This document shows, one piece after another, positions 42,513 through 51,870 of a stretch of DNA of 64,000 bases. The position numbers and the translations under genes were made by a program. The notes under the pieces were generated by a model. It did no database searches and was not told the origin of the DNA. It saw only the letters and a list, made by a program, of their open reading frames with translations. The stretch covers positions 62,001 to 126,000 of the forward strand of contig CAJOCL010000004.1 in the NCBI GenBank assembly GCA_905233565.1, in the 5' to 3' direction. This DNA is from an uncultured Synergistales bacterium. GTDB taxonomy: Bacteria; Synergistota; Synergistia; Synergistales; Aminobacteriaceae. The stretch's first letter is position 1. Each line of letters opens with the position of its first letter.

Positions 42513-45233
42513 TTAACCCGTCAAACGTGAACAGCCCGGACCCTTAATAATGCTTGTTCCCTCGCTTTTTCGTATGACATTAATCTGAGCCCTGATTCTG
42601 TCGCTTATGCCTGAAACGTGGGATATTATCCCTATCATTCGTCCTTCGCGCCTGACCTCGCCGAGTGCCTCAAGTGCCGAATTCAGTGCTTCATCGTCAA
42701 GAGTTCCGAATCCTTCATCAAGGAACAAAGAATCAACACGTGCTTTGCTGCCTGAAATCTGCGAAAGTCCGAGAGCAAGTGCAAGGCTGATTATGAATCT
42801 TTCACCGCCTGAAAGATTATCAGTCGGGCGGATTTCACCGGCCTGTTCGCTGTCTATTACGCTGAGATCCAGATTATCCCCGTCATTTGATGGCGCAATG
42901 AGCGTATATCTGTTATTCATTTTTTTGAGCTGATTATTCGCAAGCTCTATCATCATCCGAAGGGTTATGCGCTGTGCAAATTTCCTGTATTTGTTACCGT
43001 TTTTCTGTCCTAATCTTTTATCAAATTCAGACCATTTTGTATATATTTCCTGTTGAGTATTATATTTTTCGTTGAGTTCATCAATTTCTTTCTGAAGGCT
43101 CTTTCTGTCCTCAAGTGCCTTTTTGAGCAAGATTTCTTGTCTGTTCAGCTCTTTTAGTTTATCTTCGAGCGTCTTAAATTCCGGTTCAAGTTTATCGAGC
43201 GTTTCTGATGTTAACGATTTTTCTTTTTCGTCATTGAGGCGTTTTAAGCATTCAGATTTTACGGCCTGAAGTCTGTTCATTTCGTCATCATAGCTTTTAG
43301 CTTTTTTCTGAAGTTCCGAAAGCTCTTCAGGTTTGATTGAAGCTGCAATGAAATCATCTTCATTTCTGAAATTTTTTGCTTTCAGGGATTCCGCAAAGTT
43401 CCTTTCAGTTTCTTCAAGCTCTTTGCTTAGAATATTAAAGTTTGATTTTTCTTCAGCCAGATTTTTTTTATTTGTTCCTGTACTGCTTTCAAGCGATATT
43501 GTCAGATCTTTCATGTCTTTTATTTTTTGACTTATTGAGTCTGCATGTGAATGCCACATGTTTATACGCGCCGTGATTTCGTTGCAGCTCTTTGCATTAT
43601 ATATTCCCAGAAGTTCGATTATTTCAGTTACGGCTGATTTTGCTTCCAGTGTTTTTTCCGCGTTCTCCTCAAAATCCTTTATGCACTGTTCCCATTTCGC
43701 CATACACTTTACTTTATTATTCTGAGCCTGTGAAAAATTTTCTTTTGCCGTATTTGAATTTTTGAGTGCAGTTCTTTCGCGGTTCTGACATTTTTTAAGC
43801 TCGTCATCAAACCTGAAAATATTTTCTGCAGTACTGTTTTCTGTTTCTTTGTGAAAAAGTAACGGGTGTTCACGTGATCCGCATATCGGGCAGGGTTCAC
43901 CGGGTTTTAGTTTTCTTTTTTCCTCCTCAAGAATTGCTGAAACTCTTACATTCATAAGCTCGCTTAATTTTTTTCTTGCCTCTTCATATTCAGCACTGAA
44001 AATTTTATCTTTGTCTTCAGCTGATTTCAGAAAGGCTTCTGCTTCGTGATATTCTTTTTCTGCATTTAATTTTTCGGCTTCAAGTTTTGGCTTTTTCCCT
44101 GCAATCTCTTTGAATGCCTCAACTTTTGTCATTGCCTTGCTATATATGCTCTCAGGTGTCTCGCCTTTGGGCAGCTTATTGGTCATGCCTGCAAGTTCAG
44201 CTTCAAGCGCGGGCAGTTTTTCGTTCTTTATTAGTGTAAGTTCTGATATTTCCTTCAAAATGTCCTGTTCAAGTTTTTCAATCTTCTCTGAAAGTGATTT
44301 GTGCGTTTTCCTTTTTTCTTTCAAGGAAGCGTATACGGCCTCTATCTCGTTTGCTCTCTGCCCTGCCTCAAGCCTCTTGCGTTCTGCCGTGAAATTATCA
44401 ATTATTTTCTGATGATTATTAATATCATTGTTGCTGCTGTCCAGCTTTTCTTTGATTTCCTGAATATCCCTGAGCCATTTTACTGCTGCCTGTATTCTGT
44501 CGTGTTCGGCCGTAAGATGTGAAATTTCCGAAGAAGTTTCAGACTGCTTTTGAATTATTTCATCCTCGCTTCCGAATTTGTCACCGGGCTTTTTGTTTTC
44601 AAGCTGTATCTTGATTTTTTCAAGTTCAATGCGTTCACGCTCTTTGCGCTCATATATTGCCGTTGAAATTTTCCCGTATATCTCCGTTCCCGTCAGCAGT
44701 TCGAGAATGTAAGATCTTTCACCTGCATTTGCTTTCAGGAATGCGTCGAAATCTCCCTGTGCCAGAAGTACGGCCTGTTTGAACTGTCCGAAATTCAGCC
44801 CCGTAATCTTTTCTACTTCCCTCAGTGTTGTTGTATGATTTTCAGTTATTACTTCACCTTTATTTTGTCCGGGCATATAACGCTCTAAATGGTGTGAAGC
44901 GTCCTCAAGTTTTCCGCCCGATCTTCTGCCTTTTCTGTTCTGTTCCCATTTGCACATGAAAGTACCTTCTTCAGTGCTGAATGTTACATGAGCGAAACAC
45001 GTCCCCGTACCTTTGGACATAATTTCATTTTCGCTTGAGTTCACCTTTGAAAGTCTGGGGGTCTTGCCGTAAAGTGCAAGGCATACCGCGTCAAAAATTG
45101 TAGTCTTTCCCGCACCTGTAGGGCCTGTTATTGCAAATATTCCTTCTGATGTATAAATATCATGGGTTAAATCTATCTCCCATTCTCCGCGCAGTGAGTT
45201 AAGATTTTTTAATCGTATGTTCAATATTTTCAT
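42513..45233 (-). CDS. sbcC: SbcC exonuclease subunit (Rad50-like)
   Basis: A 906-residue SMC-like ATPase. N-terminal Walker A is GPTGAGKTTIFDAV; the C-terminal half holds the signature LSGGERFIISLALALGLSQ and Walker B DSLFLDEGFGTLD. Two long coiled coils flank a zinc hook CPICGSREHP near residue 447. With SbcD it forms the nuclease complex that cleaves DNA hairpins and opens blocked ends during repair. It lies 3 bp downstream of sbcD in the same operon. The length is a little below the 1,000+ residues of the E. coli protein, within the normal range. Confidence 0.95.
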   Translation of the reverse strand: MKILNIRLKNLNSLRGEWEIDLTHDIYTSEGIFAITGPTGAGKTTIFDAVCLALYGKTPRLSKVNSSENEIMSKGTGTCFAHVTFSTEEGTFMCKWEQNRKGRRSGGKLEDASHHLERYMPGQNKGEVITENHTTTLREVEKITGLNFGQFKQAVLLAQGDFDAFLKANAGERSYILELLTGTEIYGKISTAIYERKERERIELEKIKIQLENKKPGDKFGSEDEIIQKQSETSSEISHLTAEHDRIQAAVKWLRDIQEIKEKLDSSNNDINNHQKIIDNFTAERKRLEAGQRANEIEAVYASLKEKRKTHKSLSEKIEKLEQDILKEISELTLIKNEKLPALEAELAGMTNKLPKGETPESIYSKAMTKVEAFKEIAGKKPKLEAEKLNAEKEYHEAEAFLKSAEDKDKIFSAEYEEARKKLSELMNVRVSAILEEEKRKLKPGEPCPICGSREHPLLFHKETENSTAENIFRFDDELKKCQNRERTALKNSNTAKENFSQAQNNKVKCMAKWEQCIKDFEENAEKTLEAKSAVTEIIELLGIYNAKSCNEITARINMWHSHADSISQKIKDMKDLTISLESSTGTNKKNLAEEKSNFNILSKELEETERNFAESLKAKNFRNEDDFIAASIKPEELSELQKKAKSYDDEMNRLQAVKSECLKRLNDEKEKSLTSETLDKLEPEFKTLEDKLKELNRQEILLKKALEDRKSLQKEIDELNEKYNTQQEIYTKWSEFDKRLGQKNGNKYRKFAQRITLRMMIELANNQLKKMNNRYTLIAPSNDGDNLDLSVIDSEQAGEIRPTDNLSGGERFIISLALALGLSQISGSKARVDSLFLDEGFGTLDDEALNSALEALGEVRREGRMIGIISHVSGISDRIRAQINVIRKSEGTSIIKGPGCSRLTG

Positions 45234-45236
45234 GTT

Positions 45237-46481
45237 TCAGTAATCCAGCTCCATTTCCCTGAGAATTTCTTTGTACAAAGGGGTAAAAATTTCCTGAGTT
45301 TCTTTCGGTATTTCATTTTCCTTAAAGAATAATTCAAGCATTTCAAGAGGTTTTATATTTTCCAGAGTTGCCGGCAGGTTTTTTTCGGTATCATGTGCTG
45401 TTATTTCGTGAGCTGTTTCATTTCTTATGCTGAGAATTTCAACATTCTCATAATCATTATTTTCATAATCCTTCAAAATTTCGTTCAGCCTTTCCTGAAT
45501 ATCCCCTGCTATTTCGCTGCCCGTGTAAGTAACCTCAACCCACACGGATTTTTTTAATTCTGCTAAATTCCTGATTTTTCTCTCAATTTCGGCCATGTCT
45601 CCCGAAATTCTTGTCATAATTTGATATACAGGGACAGGGATTTCTTTTACTTCCTTAAAATTTTTCCCTTCAAATTCAACAATGCTGACTGATTTTTGAA
45701 CGCCCAATTCCCCGAACGTAAGCGCGATGGGCGATCCGCTGTAACGCATGTTCACCCTTCCTACGCTCTGCGGCGAATGGAGATGCCCGAGTGCAGTATA
45801 TGCAATATTTTCAGGGAAAATATCACTTCCTACTTTTATTGCAGTCCCCAAATAAAGAGAATGTTCTCCTTCGTCAGTCCTTGTTATTCCGGCCTCTAAA
45901 AAAAGATGTCCCATTGAAACTACAGGAACGTCATTAGTTTTCTGAAGTTCCGCAGCTTCCCTGAAGACTTCCTCATAATGGCTGATTATTCCTGCTTTAA
46001 TCCTGCTGTCTCTGTCGGCCTGTGTATCATCTTTTTTTGCCGTTATCAAATCGCGCTCATAAAGATACGGAACAGCACACACTATTAACTCAGTCTGTCC
46101 GTTTGAATCTTTAAGTTCAATAACTTCTCTTGATTTATCATCAGAAGCCTTGCCGACCACATGAATTTTGCACATTTTCATGATTTCTGACGGCGCGTCA
46201 ATGAATGAAGCTGAGTCGTGATTTCCTGATGTTATGACTATGTGGCGGCAGTATGATGATTTTGATACTTTTGCTAAAAATGAGTAATATAATTCCTGAG
46301 CCTGTGATGACGGTGTAGAGTTGTCGAATATGTCGCCTGAAACTATGAGGGCATCAATTTTTTCTGAATTGATAATTTCACTGAGCCATTCAAAAAACTG
46401 TTGGAACTCTTCAGCCCTGTCTCTTTCTTTAAGTTTCCGCCCTATGTGCCAGTCTGATGTATGAAGTATACGCTTTATCAT
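45237..46481 (-). CDS. sbcD: SbcD exonuclease subunit (Mre11-like)
   Basis: About 414 residues, a calcineurin-like phosphoesterase. Metal-binding motifs in order are HTSDWHIG, VSGDIFD, TSGNHDS, VSMGHLFLEAG and LGHLHSPQSV. The track start is a GTG five codons before ATG 46481; because the purine-rich region overlaps that GTG, ATG 46481 (MIKRILHTSDWHIG) is preferred. It works with SbcC, encoded directly downstream, in DNA end processing. The C-terminal 120 residues form the cap domain that binds SbcC. Confidence 0.95.
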   Translation of the reverse strand: MIKRILHTSDWHIGRKLKERDRAEEFQQFFEWLSEIINSEKIDALIVSGDIFDNSTPSSQAQELYYSFLAKVSKSSYCRHIVITSGNHDSASFIDAPSEIMKMCKIHVVGKASDDKSREVIELKDSNGQTELIVCAVPYLYERDLITAKKDDTQADRDSRIKAGIISHYEEVFREAAELQKTNDVPVVSMGHLFLEAGITRTDEGEHSLYLGTAIKVGSDIFPENIAYTALGHLHSPQSVGRVNMRYSGSPIALTFGELGVQKSVSIVEFEGKNFKEVKEIPVPVYQIMTRISGDMAEIERKIRNLAELKKSVWVEVTYTGSEIAGDIQERLNEILKDYENNDYENVEILSIRNETAHEITAHDTEKNLPATLENIKPLEMLELFFKENEIPKETQEIFTPLYKEILREMELDY

Positions 46482-46706
46482 AAATAATCTTTTCACCCTT
46501 TTTATATATGCAGTTTATATCAATATAAAACATCAGTAATTTTAGTGAATTATTTTACTTGATTTATTTATTAATGAATGTATAATTTACTCATCATTTT
46601 ATAGAAATTTTACTGAATAAATTAACGGTAGAAAGTGCTATATTTTACCCCGTTCATAAGTAGTTTATAAAAAATACATAAAAGCGAAGGGAATTGCTGA
46701 AGGATC

Positions 46707-46883
46707 ATGAAAAGGAACAGCTACGATCACGACAAGTATATGAAAGATAAAATGCTTTCATATGTAGACACAAAGGCTTCATCTGAGTCAACTTTCACAA
46801 ACGCGATGAAAGTCTACAGGCTTTTTGCTTATGTTGCAGGCGCTGTATGCACTGCAGCTTATGTTATTTCGCAGATGTTCTAG
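46707..46883 (+). CDS. 58-aa membrane peptide (below ORF-track cutoff)
   Basis: ATG 46707 to TAG 46883 encodes a 58-residue protein missed by the track. It begins MKRNSYDHDKYMKDKMLSY, is polar for 35 residues and ends in one hydrophobic segment (LFAYVAGAVCTAAYVISQMF). A GAAGG motif is 4-9 nt upstream. A hairpin follows. Codon use looks like that of the neighbours. I do not recognise a family; it is divergent from sbcDC and upstream of metN on the same strand. Confidence 0.6.
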   Translation: MKRNSYDHDKYMKDKMLSYVDTKASSESTFTNAMKVYRLFAYVAGAVCTAAYVISQMF

Positions 46884-46902
46884 TTCTTGTCCTCCAAGCT
46901 TA

Positions 46903-46961
46903 AAACTAAATATCATCGTTCATTACACATTCTCGGCTTTGATGTCGGGAATGTTTAGTTT
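46903..46961 (+). terminator. Double inverted repeat between the small peptide and metN
   Basis: Inner stem ACATTCTCG/CGGGAATGT (9 positions, one internal mismatch) is enclosed by outer AAACTAAA/TTTAGTTT. It could terminate the small gene or be a leader structure of met genes; the tail TGAAAAAAT is not a typical U-tract. Confidence 0.4.
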
Positions 46962-47050
46962 GAAAAAATATTACTCCTTGTATTTTTAGCGGTATTATAT
47001 AATTAGCATATTACAATGCGACAAGTATACAAAGGAGGATTTAGCTTTAA

Positions 47051-48088
47051 TTGATTGAGCTTGAACACATAGTAAAAAATTTTCGTTCCGATAACGATAA
47101 ATTAATTCATGCGGTTAATGATGTCTCATTAAAAATCAATGACGGGGATATTTTCGGGATTATAGGCTTTTCAGGTGCCGGAAAATCTACACTTGTACGC
47201 TGTATTAATCTCCTTGAACGTCCCGATTCAGGAAGCGTTAAGATTGACGGCGTTGAAATGATGACATTGAAGCCCAGAGAACTTTATAAAGCACGTACAA
47301 AAATCGGAATGATCTTCCAGCAGTTCAACCTTATGCCCTCCCGAACTGTTTTGCAGAATGTCGCTTATCCTTTAAGAAACATGACAAAAGAACAGATTCG
47401 CAAAAAAGTCCGCGAACTCTTGGCACTTGTTGATATTCCTGACAAAGAAAACGCCTATCCTTCAGAATTATCGGGCGGACAGAAACAGAGAGTAGCAATC
47501 GCAAGGGCTTTGGCAAACGACCCTACAATTCTGCTCTGTGATGAAGCTACAAGTGCCTTAGACCCTCAGACTACGGGGGCAATACTTCAATTATTGAAGG
47601 ATCTCAACAAAAAACTCGGCCTCACAATCGTAGTCATCACCCATGAAATGGAAGTAGTAAAGCATATCTGCAGACGCGCCGCAGTTATGGACGCAGGGAA
47701 AATAATAGAGTCTGGCGATGTTTTCGAGATATTCTCATCACCCAAGCACCAGGTTACTCAAAATTTCGTGCGGACAACGTCAAATTTATCAAAAATTGAT
47801 ACTCTTATACGCGATAAATCGCCTATCGTAAAGCTAAAACCCGGCGAAGTTATGGCGAGGCTTGTATACGTTCATGCAGATGTTTCAGAGCCTCTTATTT
47901 CGTATGCGTCAAGGGCTTTTGACATTGAGATTAACATTATTCTTTCTGACGTTGAAATAGTTGCCGACTCAATGGTAGGCGGTACGGTCGTCATATTCAA
48001 CGGCGACAGTGAAAAAATTGAACGTACAATGCAGTATTACAGGGATAAAAATATACGTGTTGAGGTGATTCAGGATGCCAGAGCTTAA
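47051..48088 (+). CDS. metN: Methionine ABC transporter ATP-binding protein
   Basis: A 345-residue ATPase starting at TTG after AAAGGAGG. Walker A GFSGAGKST, Q-loop IFQQFNLMPSRTV, signature LSGGQKQRVAIARAL and Walker B ILLCDEATSALDPQTT are complete. The C-terminal about 80 residues form the NIL domain (ARLVYVHADVSEPLISYASRAFDIEINII), which binds methionine for feedback inhibition. With MetI and MetQ it imports methionine. The stop overlaps the metI start by 14 bp. No SAM riboswitch was seen upstream. Confidence 0.95.
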   Translation: MIELEHIVKNFRSDNDKLIHAVNDVSLKINDGDIFGIIGFSGAGKSTLVRCINLLERPDSGSVKIDGVEMMTLKPRELYKARTKIGMIFQQFNLMPSRTVLQNVAYPLRNMTKEQIRKKVRELLALVDIPDKENAYPSELSGGQKQRVAIARALANDPTILLCDEATSALDPQTTGAILQLLKDLNKKLGLTIVVITHEMEVVKHICRRAAVMDAGKIIESGDVFEIFSSPKHQVTQNFVRTTSNLSKIDTLIRDKSPIVKLKPGEVMARLVYVHADVSEPLISYASRAFDIEINIILSDVEIVADSMVGGTVVIFNGDSEKIERTMQYYRDKNIRVEVIQDARA

Positions 48089-48752
48089 AGTGCTGCTGCC
48101 TAATTTAATTAAGAGACTGCCGGAGTTCTGGAAAGCCTGCGGTGATACTCTTTTAATGGAAGTCTGGTCAGGTTCAATAATTTTCGTTTTAGGATTGATA
48201 TTCGGCATAATCCTGACTGTAACAAAACCGGGCGGAATTATGGAAAATAAGCCGGTTTATCAGATACTTGACAAGATAATAAATCTCTTCAGGTCAATAC
48301 CTTTCATAATATTGCTTACTGCTTTAATGCCTCTTTCACGCGCAATAATGGGAACGGCTATTTACGTCAGGGGCGTTATAGTGCCTTTAGTATTCGGTGC
48401 AACGCCGTTTTTTTCGCGTCAGGTTGAGAGCGCACTGGCACAGACTGACAAGGGACTTATTGAAGCCGCGCTTTCAATGGGCTCAAGTCCTTTTGAAGTC
48501 ATATTCAGGGTATATTTACGGGAGAGTTTAGCACCGATAATAAGAGCAGTAACTATAACGATAATAAGTTTACTGGGATTGACAGCAATGGCCGGAGCTG
48601 TAGGAGCAGGAGGACTGGGCGACTTTGCAATACGTTACGGCCATGACAGGAACATGATAGACATCACATGGGTAACAGTCATCGTTCTTGTTATAGGCGT
48701 AAGCGTTGTTCAGTGGCTCGGAGAATATTTAGCAAGGAGGAACACTCATTGA
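48075..48752 (+). CDS. metI: Methionine ABC transporter permease
   Basis: A 225-residue inner-membrane protein with five to six membrane segments. The EAA loop is EAALSMGSSPFEVIFRVYLRESLAPIIRA, followed by LLGLTAMAGAVGAGGLGDFAIRYGH, typical of MetI. It sits between metN (overlapping) and metQ. GAGGTGATTCAGG is the ribosome site inside metN. Confidence 0.94.
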   Translation: MPELKVLLPNLIKRLPEFWKACGDTLLMEVWSGSIIFVLGLIFGIILTVTKPGGIMENKPVYQILDKIINLFRSIPFIILLTALMPLSRAIMGTAIYVRGVIVPLVFGATPFFSRQVESALAQTDKGLIEAALSMGSSPFEVIFRVYLRESLAPIIRAVTITIISLLGLTAMAGAVGAGGLGDFAIRYGHDRNMIDITWVTVIVLVIGVSVVQWLGEYLARRNTH

Positions 48753-48949
48753 TAAAGCGTAATATTTTATCAGGCGTTGAAGCAGGCGTGTTCAGGATTG
48801 GAATGATGACCTCATTTTCGTAGGACTTGAAATTATGACGGAAGGGAACAGAGGGGAAACTCCATAAGTTCACGCAGTTTAACAGGGGACATAACGGTAT
48901 AAAAAGCCGTGTGTTAATAAATAGTTTTAATGAAGGGAAGTATTCAGTT

Positions 48950-49777
48950 ATGACAAAGAAAGTTTTACTGTCGTTCGTTCTCGTGCTGGCTTTAATCGTC
49001 AGTGCTTCAGCAGATGTTACCGTAAGGCTCGGAGTTACGGGGAGCGTCTATGATGAGATGTGGCAGCCGGTCAAAGAAATGCTGGCAAAAGAAGGGATTA
49101 ATCTCGAAGTTATACAGTTCACGGACTATGTAACGCCTAACAGGGCATTAGCCGACGGAGATATTGACCTGAACGGATTCCAGCACAGAATTTATTTTGC
49201 TGACGAATTGCAGAGCAGGGGTTACAAGCTCACGAACATAGCAAACACGTTCGTAGTTCCGTTAAATCTCTATTCAATCAAGATTAAGACCCTTGACGAA
49301 ATCAAAGACGGCGATGTTATTGCAATCCCCAACGATCCGACTAACGGAGGCCGTGCAATAAAAGTCCTCGCAACTTCAGGGCTCATAACCCTCAAAGACG
49401 GCGCAGGATTCAACCCGACAAAAGAAGATATTGCGTCATACAACAAGAAGATAACGATTCAGGAACTTGCAGCGAACACGATACCTTCAGCACTTCCCGA
49501 TATTGCCGCAGGCGTTATCAACGACACATACGCGCTTGATTACGGACTGAAAGCAAGCGATGCAGTTTTCGCGGATCAGGCAAGAGAGAAGGAATACTGG
49601 AACTTAATCGCAGCGAGAACTTCAGACCTTGAAGACCCCGCAAAACTTGAAGTTTACAGCAAAGTTGTCAAAGCATATCAGAGCGATACAATGAAAGCTC
49701 ATTTGGCCGAACTTTACGGCGGATTTTTCAGGCCGGTCGGCTGGGATGAAGATCTGCTCGCACCGTTCAAGAAATAA
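48950..49777 (+). CDS. metQ: Methionine-binding protein (NlpA family)
   Basis: About 275 residues: signal peptide TKKVLLSFVLVLALIVSASA, then VTVRLGVTGSVYDEMWQPVKEML, LNGFQHRIYFADELQSRGYKL, FVVPLNLYSIKIKTLDEIKDGDVIAIPNDPTNGGRA, the NlpA/MetQ ligand region. The cleavage site has no lipobox cysteine, so it is probably free in the periplasm rather than a lipoprotein. ATG 48950 follows GAAGGGAAG; the track start at 48911 lacks a ribosome site. The 198-bp gap before it holds no gene that I can see. A terminator follows. Confidence 0.92.
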   Translation: MTKKVLLSFVLVLALIVSASADVTVRLGVTGSVYDEMWQPVKEMLAKEGINLEVIQFTDYVTPNRALADGDIDLNGFQHRIYFADELQSRGYKLTNIANTFVVPLNLYSIKIKTLDEIKDGDVIAIPNDPTNGGRAIKVLATSGLITLKDGAGFNPTKEDIASYNKKITIQELAANTIPSALPDIAAGVINDTYALDYGLKASDAVFADQAREKEYWNLIAARTSDLEDPAKLEVYSKVVKAYQSDTMKAHLAELYGGFFRPVGWDEDLLAPFKK

Positions 49778-49789
49778 GAACGTTTAGCA

Positions 49790-49822
49790 CCCCTTAGCTT
49801 AACGGCTGAGGGGAATTTTTTT
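49790..49822 (+). terminator. met operon terminator
   Basis: CCCCTTAGC/GCTGAGGGG hairpin with a short loop followed by AATTTTTTT. Confidence 0.92.
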
Positions 49823-49915
49823 ATACTTACGAATTTAATAAAAGTTGTTTTTAGCGCGTTAAGATGATATTCTACACGCAAAATTTTTATATCAAGCCAT
49901 AAAGAAGGTATTTTA

Positions 49916-51817
49916 TTGTTAAAGTTCAAGAATACAGACGAAAATAAATCCTGTGAAATCAACAGCGACAGCGCAGAACTTCATGAAGTCATAAAATCGC
50001 TGGGCTTAGACGGCAAAAAAGTAATAGCCGCTAAATTCAACGGTGAACTTTCCGATCTTTCAAGAAAAGTTAATACGGGCGGTGAAGTTTCGGCAGTTAC
50101 GGCAGATTCCCCCGAAGGCCTCGAAATCATCAGGCACAGCACGGCTCATTTAATGGCTCAGGCAGTTCTGAGGCTTTATCCCGGCTCTCATTTCGGTGTC
50201 GGCCCTGCAATTAAGGACGGTTTCTATTACGATATTGACGCGTCAGGTGCAATAACTGAAGACGACCTCCCGAAGATTGAAGCTGAAATGAGGAAGATTT
50301 CAGGAGCGGGCGAAAAAGTAACCCGTGAAGACATGGCCAAATCTGACGCGCTGAAATTTTTTGCTGACGATCCATACAAGACCGAGTTAATCACGGAAAT
50401 TGACGCGCCTACAGTCTCAGTTTACAAACAGGGCGAATACGCCGACTTATGCAGGGGGCCTCACGTTCCAGACGCGTCGAAACTTCACAACTTCAAATTA
50501 TTGTCAGTCGCAGGGGCTTACTGGCGCGGTGACGAACATAATAAAATGCTGACGAGAATTTACGGCACGGCTTTCGCATCTCCTGACGAACTGAAAACAT
50601 ATATTAAACGTCTTGAGGAGGCTAAATTAAGGGATCACAGGAAACTCGGCAAGGATTTAGACCTCTTCAGCCTACACGAAGAAGGGCCGGGATTCCCGTT
50701 TTTCCATCCAAAGGGCATGGCCATAATGAATACGCTGATTGATTTCTGGCGGCGCGAACACGTAAAGCGCGGTTACACGGAGATTAAAACACCGCAGATT
50801 TTAGACCGCGAATTATGGATACGTTCGGGACACTGGGATCACTACAGGGAAAATATGTACTTCACCGAGATTGACGAAAAGCCATACGCAATAAAGCCGA
50901 TGAACTGTCCGGGAAGTATTCTCGTCTACAAGACACAGTTACGCAGTTACAGGGACTTACCTATGAGACTTGCTGAATTGGGCTGCGTTCACAGGCACGA
51001 AAGAAGCGGAGTACTTCACGGCCTCATGAGGGTACGCTGTTTCACTCAGGACGATGCTCACACATATATCGAACAGTCCCAGATTAAAGACGAAGTAATG
51101 AGAATCATGGAGCTTGACAGGTACGTTTACAATGACGTATTCGGATTTAATTACACCGTTGAACTTTCAACAAGACCGAATGACTCAATGGGAACGGATG
51201 AGCAGTGGAACGAGGCGGAAAGTGCATTGCGTGATGCACTCGAAAGCACTAACACGCCGTACACGATTAATCCGGGTGACGGTGCTTTTTACGGCCCGAA
51301 GATTGATTTTCACCTTGAGGACTGTTTAGGCAGAACTTGGCAGTGCGGAACTATACAGCTTGATTTCCAGATGCCCGGAAGATTCGGCGTTACATACATC
51401 GGCGAGGACGGCGCGGAACATACGCCCGTTATGCTTCACAGGGTAGTATTCGGCAGCATTGAAAGATTCATGGGAATATTAATCGAACATTACGCCGGAG
51501 CATTCCCCTACTGGCTCGCACCCGTTCAGGTTAAAATTATCCCTATTTCAGATAACCACGCTGATTACGCCGCTGAACTTCATAAACTTTTCATGAGCTG
51601 GGGAGTACGCTCTGAAGTTGATTACAGGGGCGAAAAGTTAGGCCGCAAGATAAGGGATTCACAGCTTCAGAAAGTCCCTTACATGATTGTAATCGGCGAC
51701 AAGGAAAAAGATTCAAGATCCGTAGGAGTCCGTGAACGTTCAAAAGGCGACTTGGGAAGTATGAGCATTGACGCTTTCAAAGAACTGCTTGGAAAAGAAT
51801 TTAACCCGATAAAATAA
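49916..51817 (+). CDS. thrS: Threonyl-tRNA synthetase
   Basis: A 633-residue class II synthetase starting at TTG. A short TGS domain (1-60) precedes the editing domain with HSTAHLMAQAVLRLYPG and YADLCRGPHVP. The catalytic core has motif 1 region, MNCPGSILVYK (zinc Cys), motif 2 HRHERSGVLHGLMRVRCFTQDDAHTY, and motif 3 LHRVVFGSIERFMGILIEHY. The anticodon-binding domain follows (APVQVKIIPISDNHADYA). Length and domains are standard. A T-box leader was not visible upstream. Confidence 0.97.
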   Translation: MLKFKNTDENKSCEINSDSAELHEVIKSLGLDGKKVIAAKFNGELSDLSRKVNTGGEVSAVTADSPEGLEIIRHSTAHLMAQAVLRLYPGSHFGVGPAIKDGFYYDIDASGAITEDDLPKIEAEMRKISGAGEKVTREDMAKSDALKFFADDPYKTELITEIDAPTVSVYKQGEYADLCRGPHVPDASKLHNFKLLSVAGAYWRGDEHNKMLTRIYGTAFASPDELKTYIKRLEEAKLRDHRKLGKDLDLFSLHEEGPGFPFFHPKGMAIMNTLIDFWRREHVKRGYTEIKTPQILDRELWIRSGHWDHYRENMYFTEIDEKPYAIKPMNCPGSILVYKTQLRSYRDLPMRLAELGCVHRHERSGVLHGLMRVRCFTQDDAHTYIEQSQIKDEVMRIMELDRYVYNDVFGFNYTVELSTRPNDSMGTDEQWNEAESALRDALESTNTPYTINPGDGAFYGPKIDFHLEDCLGRTWQCGTIQLDFQMPGRFGVTYIGEDGAEHTPVMLHRVVFGSIERFMGILIEHYAGAFPYWLAPVQVKIIPISDNHADYAAELHKLFMSWGVRSEVDYRGEKLGRKIRDSQLQKVPYMIVIGDKEKDSRSVGVRERSKGDLGSMSIDAFKELLGKEFNPIK

Positions 51818-51822
51818 AATAA

Positions 51823-51870
51823 AAAATGTCCGTAGCGTTGTTATACTCAGCACTGCGGACATTTAGTTTT
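51823..51870. terminator. Bidirectional terminator between thrS and the amidohydrolase gene
   Basis: AAATGTCCGTAG/CTGCGGACATTT is a long near-perfect stem with A/T tracts on both sides, placed between convergent genes. Confidence 0.85.

Noticed and set aside
46997-47050. SAM riboswitch upstream of metN
   Set aside because: No SAM-I/SAM-II core could be recognised between the small peptide gene and metN; only a double inverted repeat is visible.
49823-49915. T-box leader before thrS
   Set aside because: The space is under 100 nt, with no T-box sequence (TGGNACCGCG-like).
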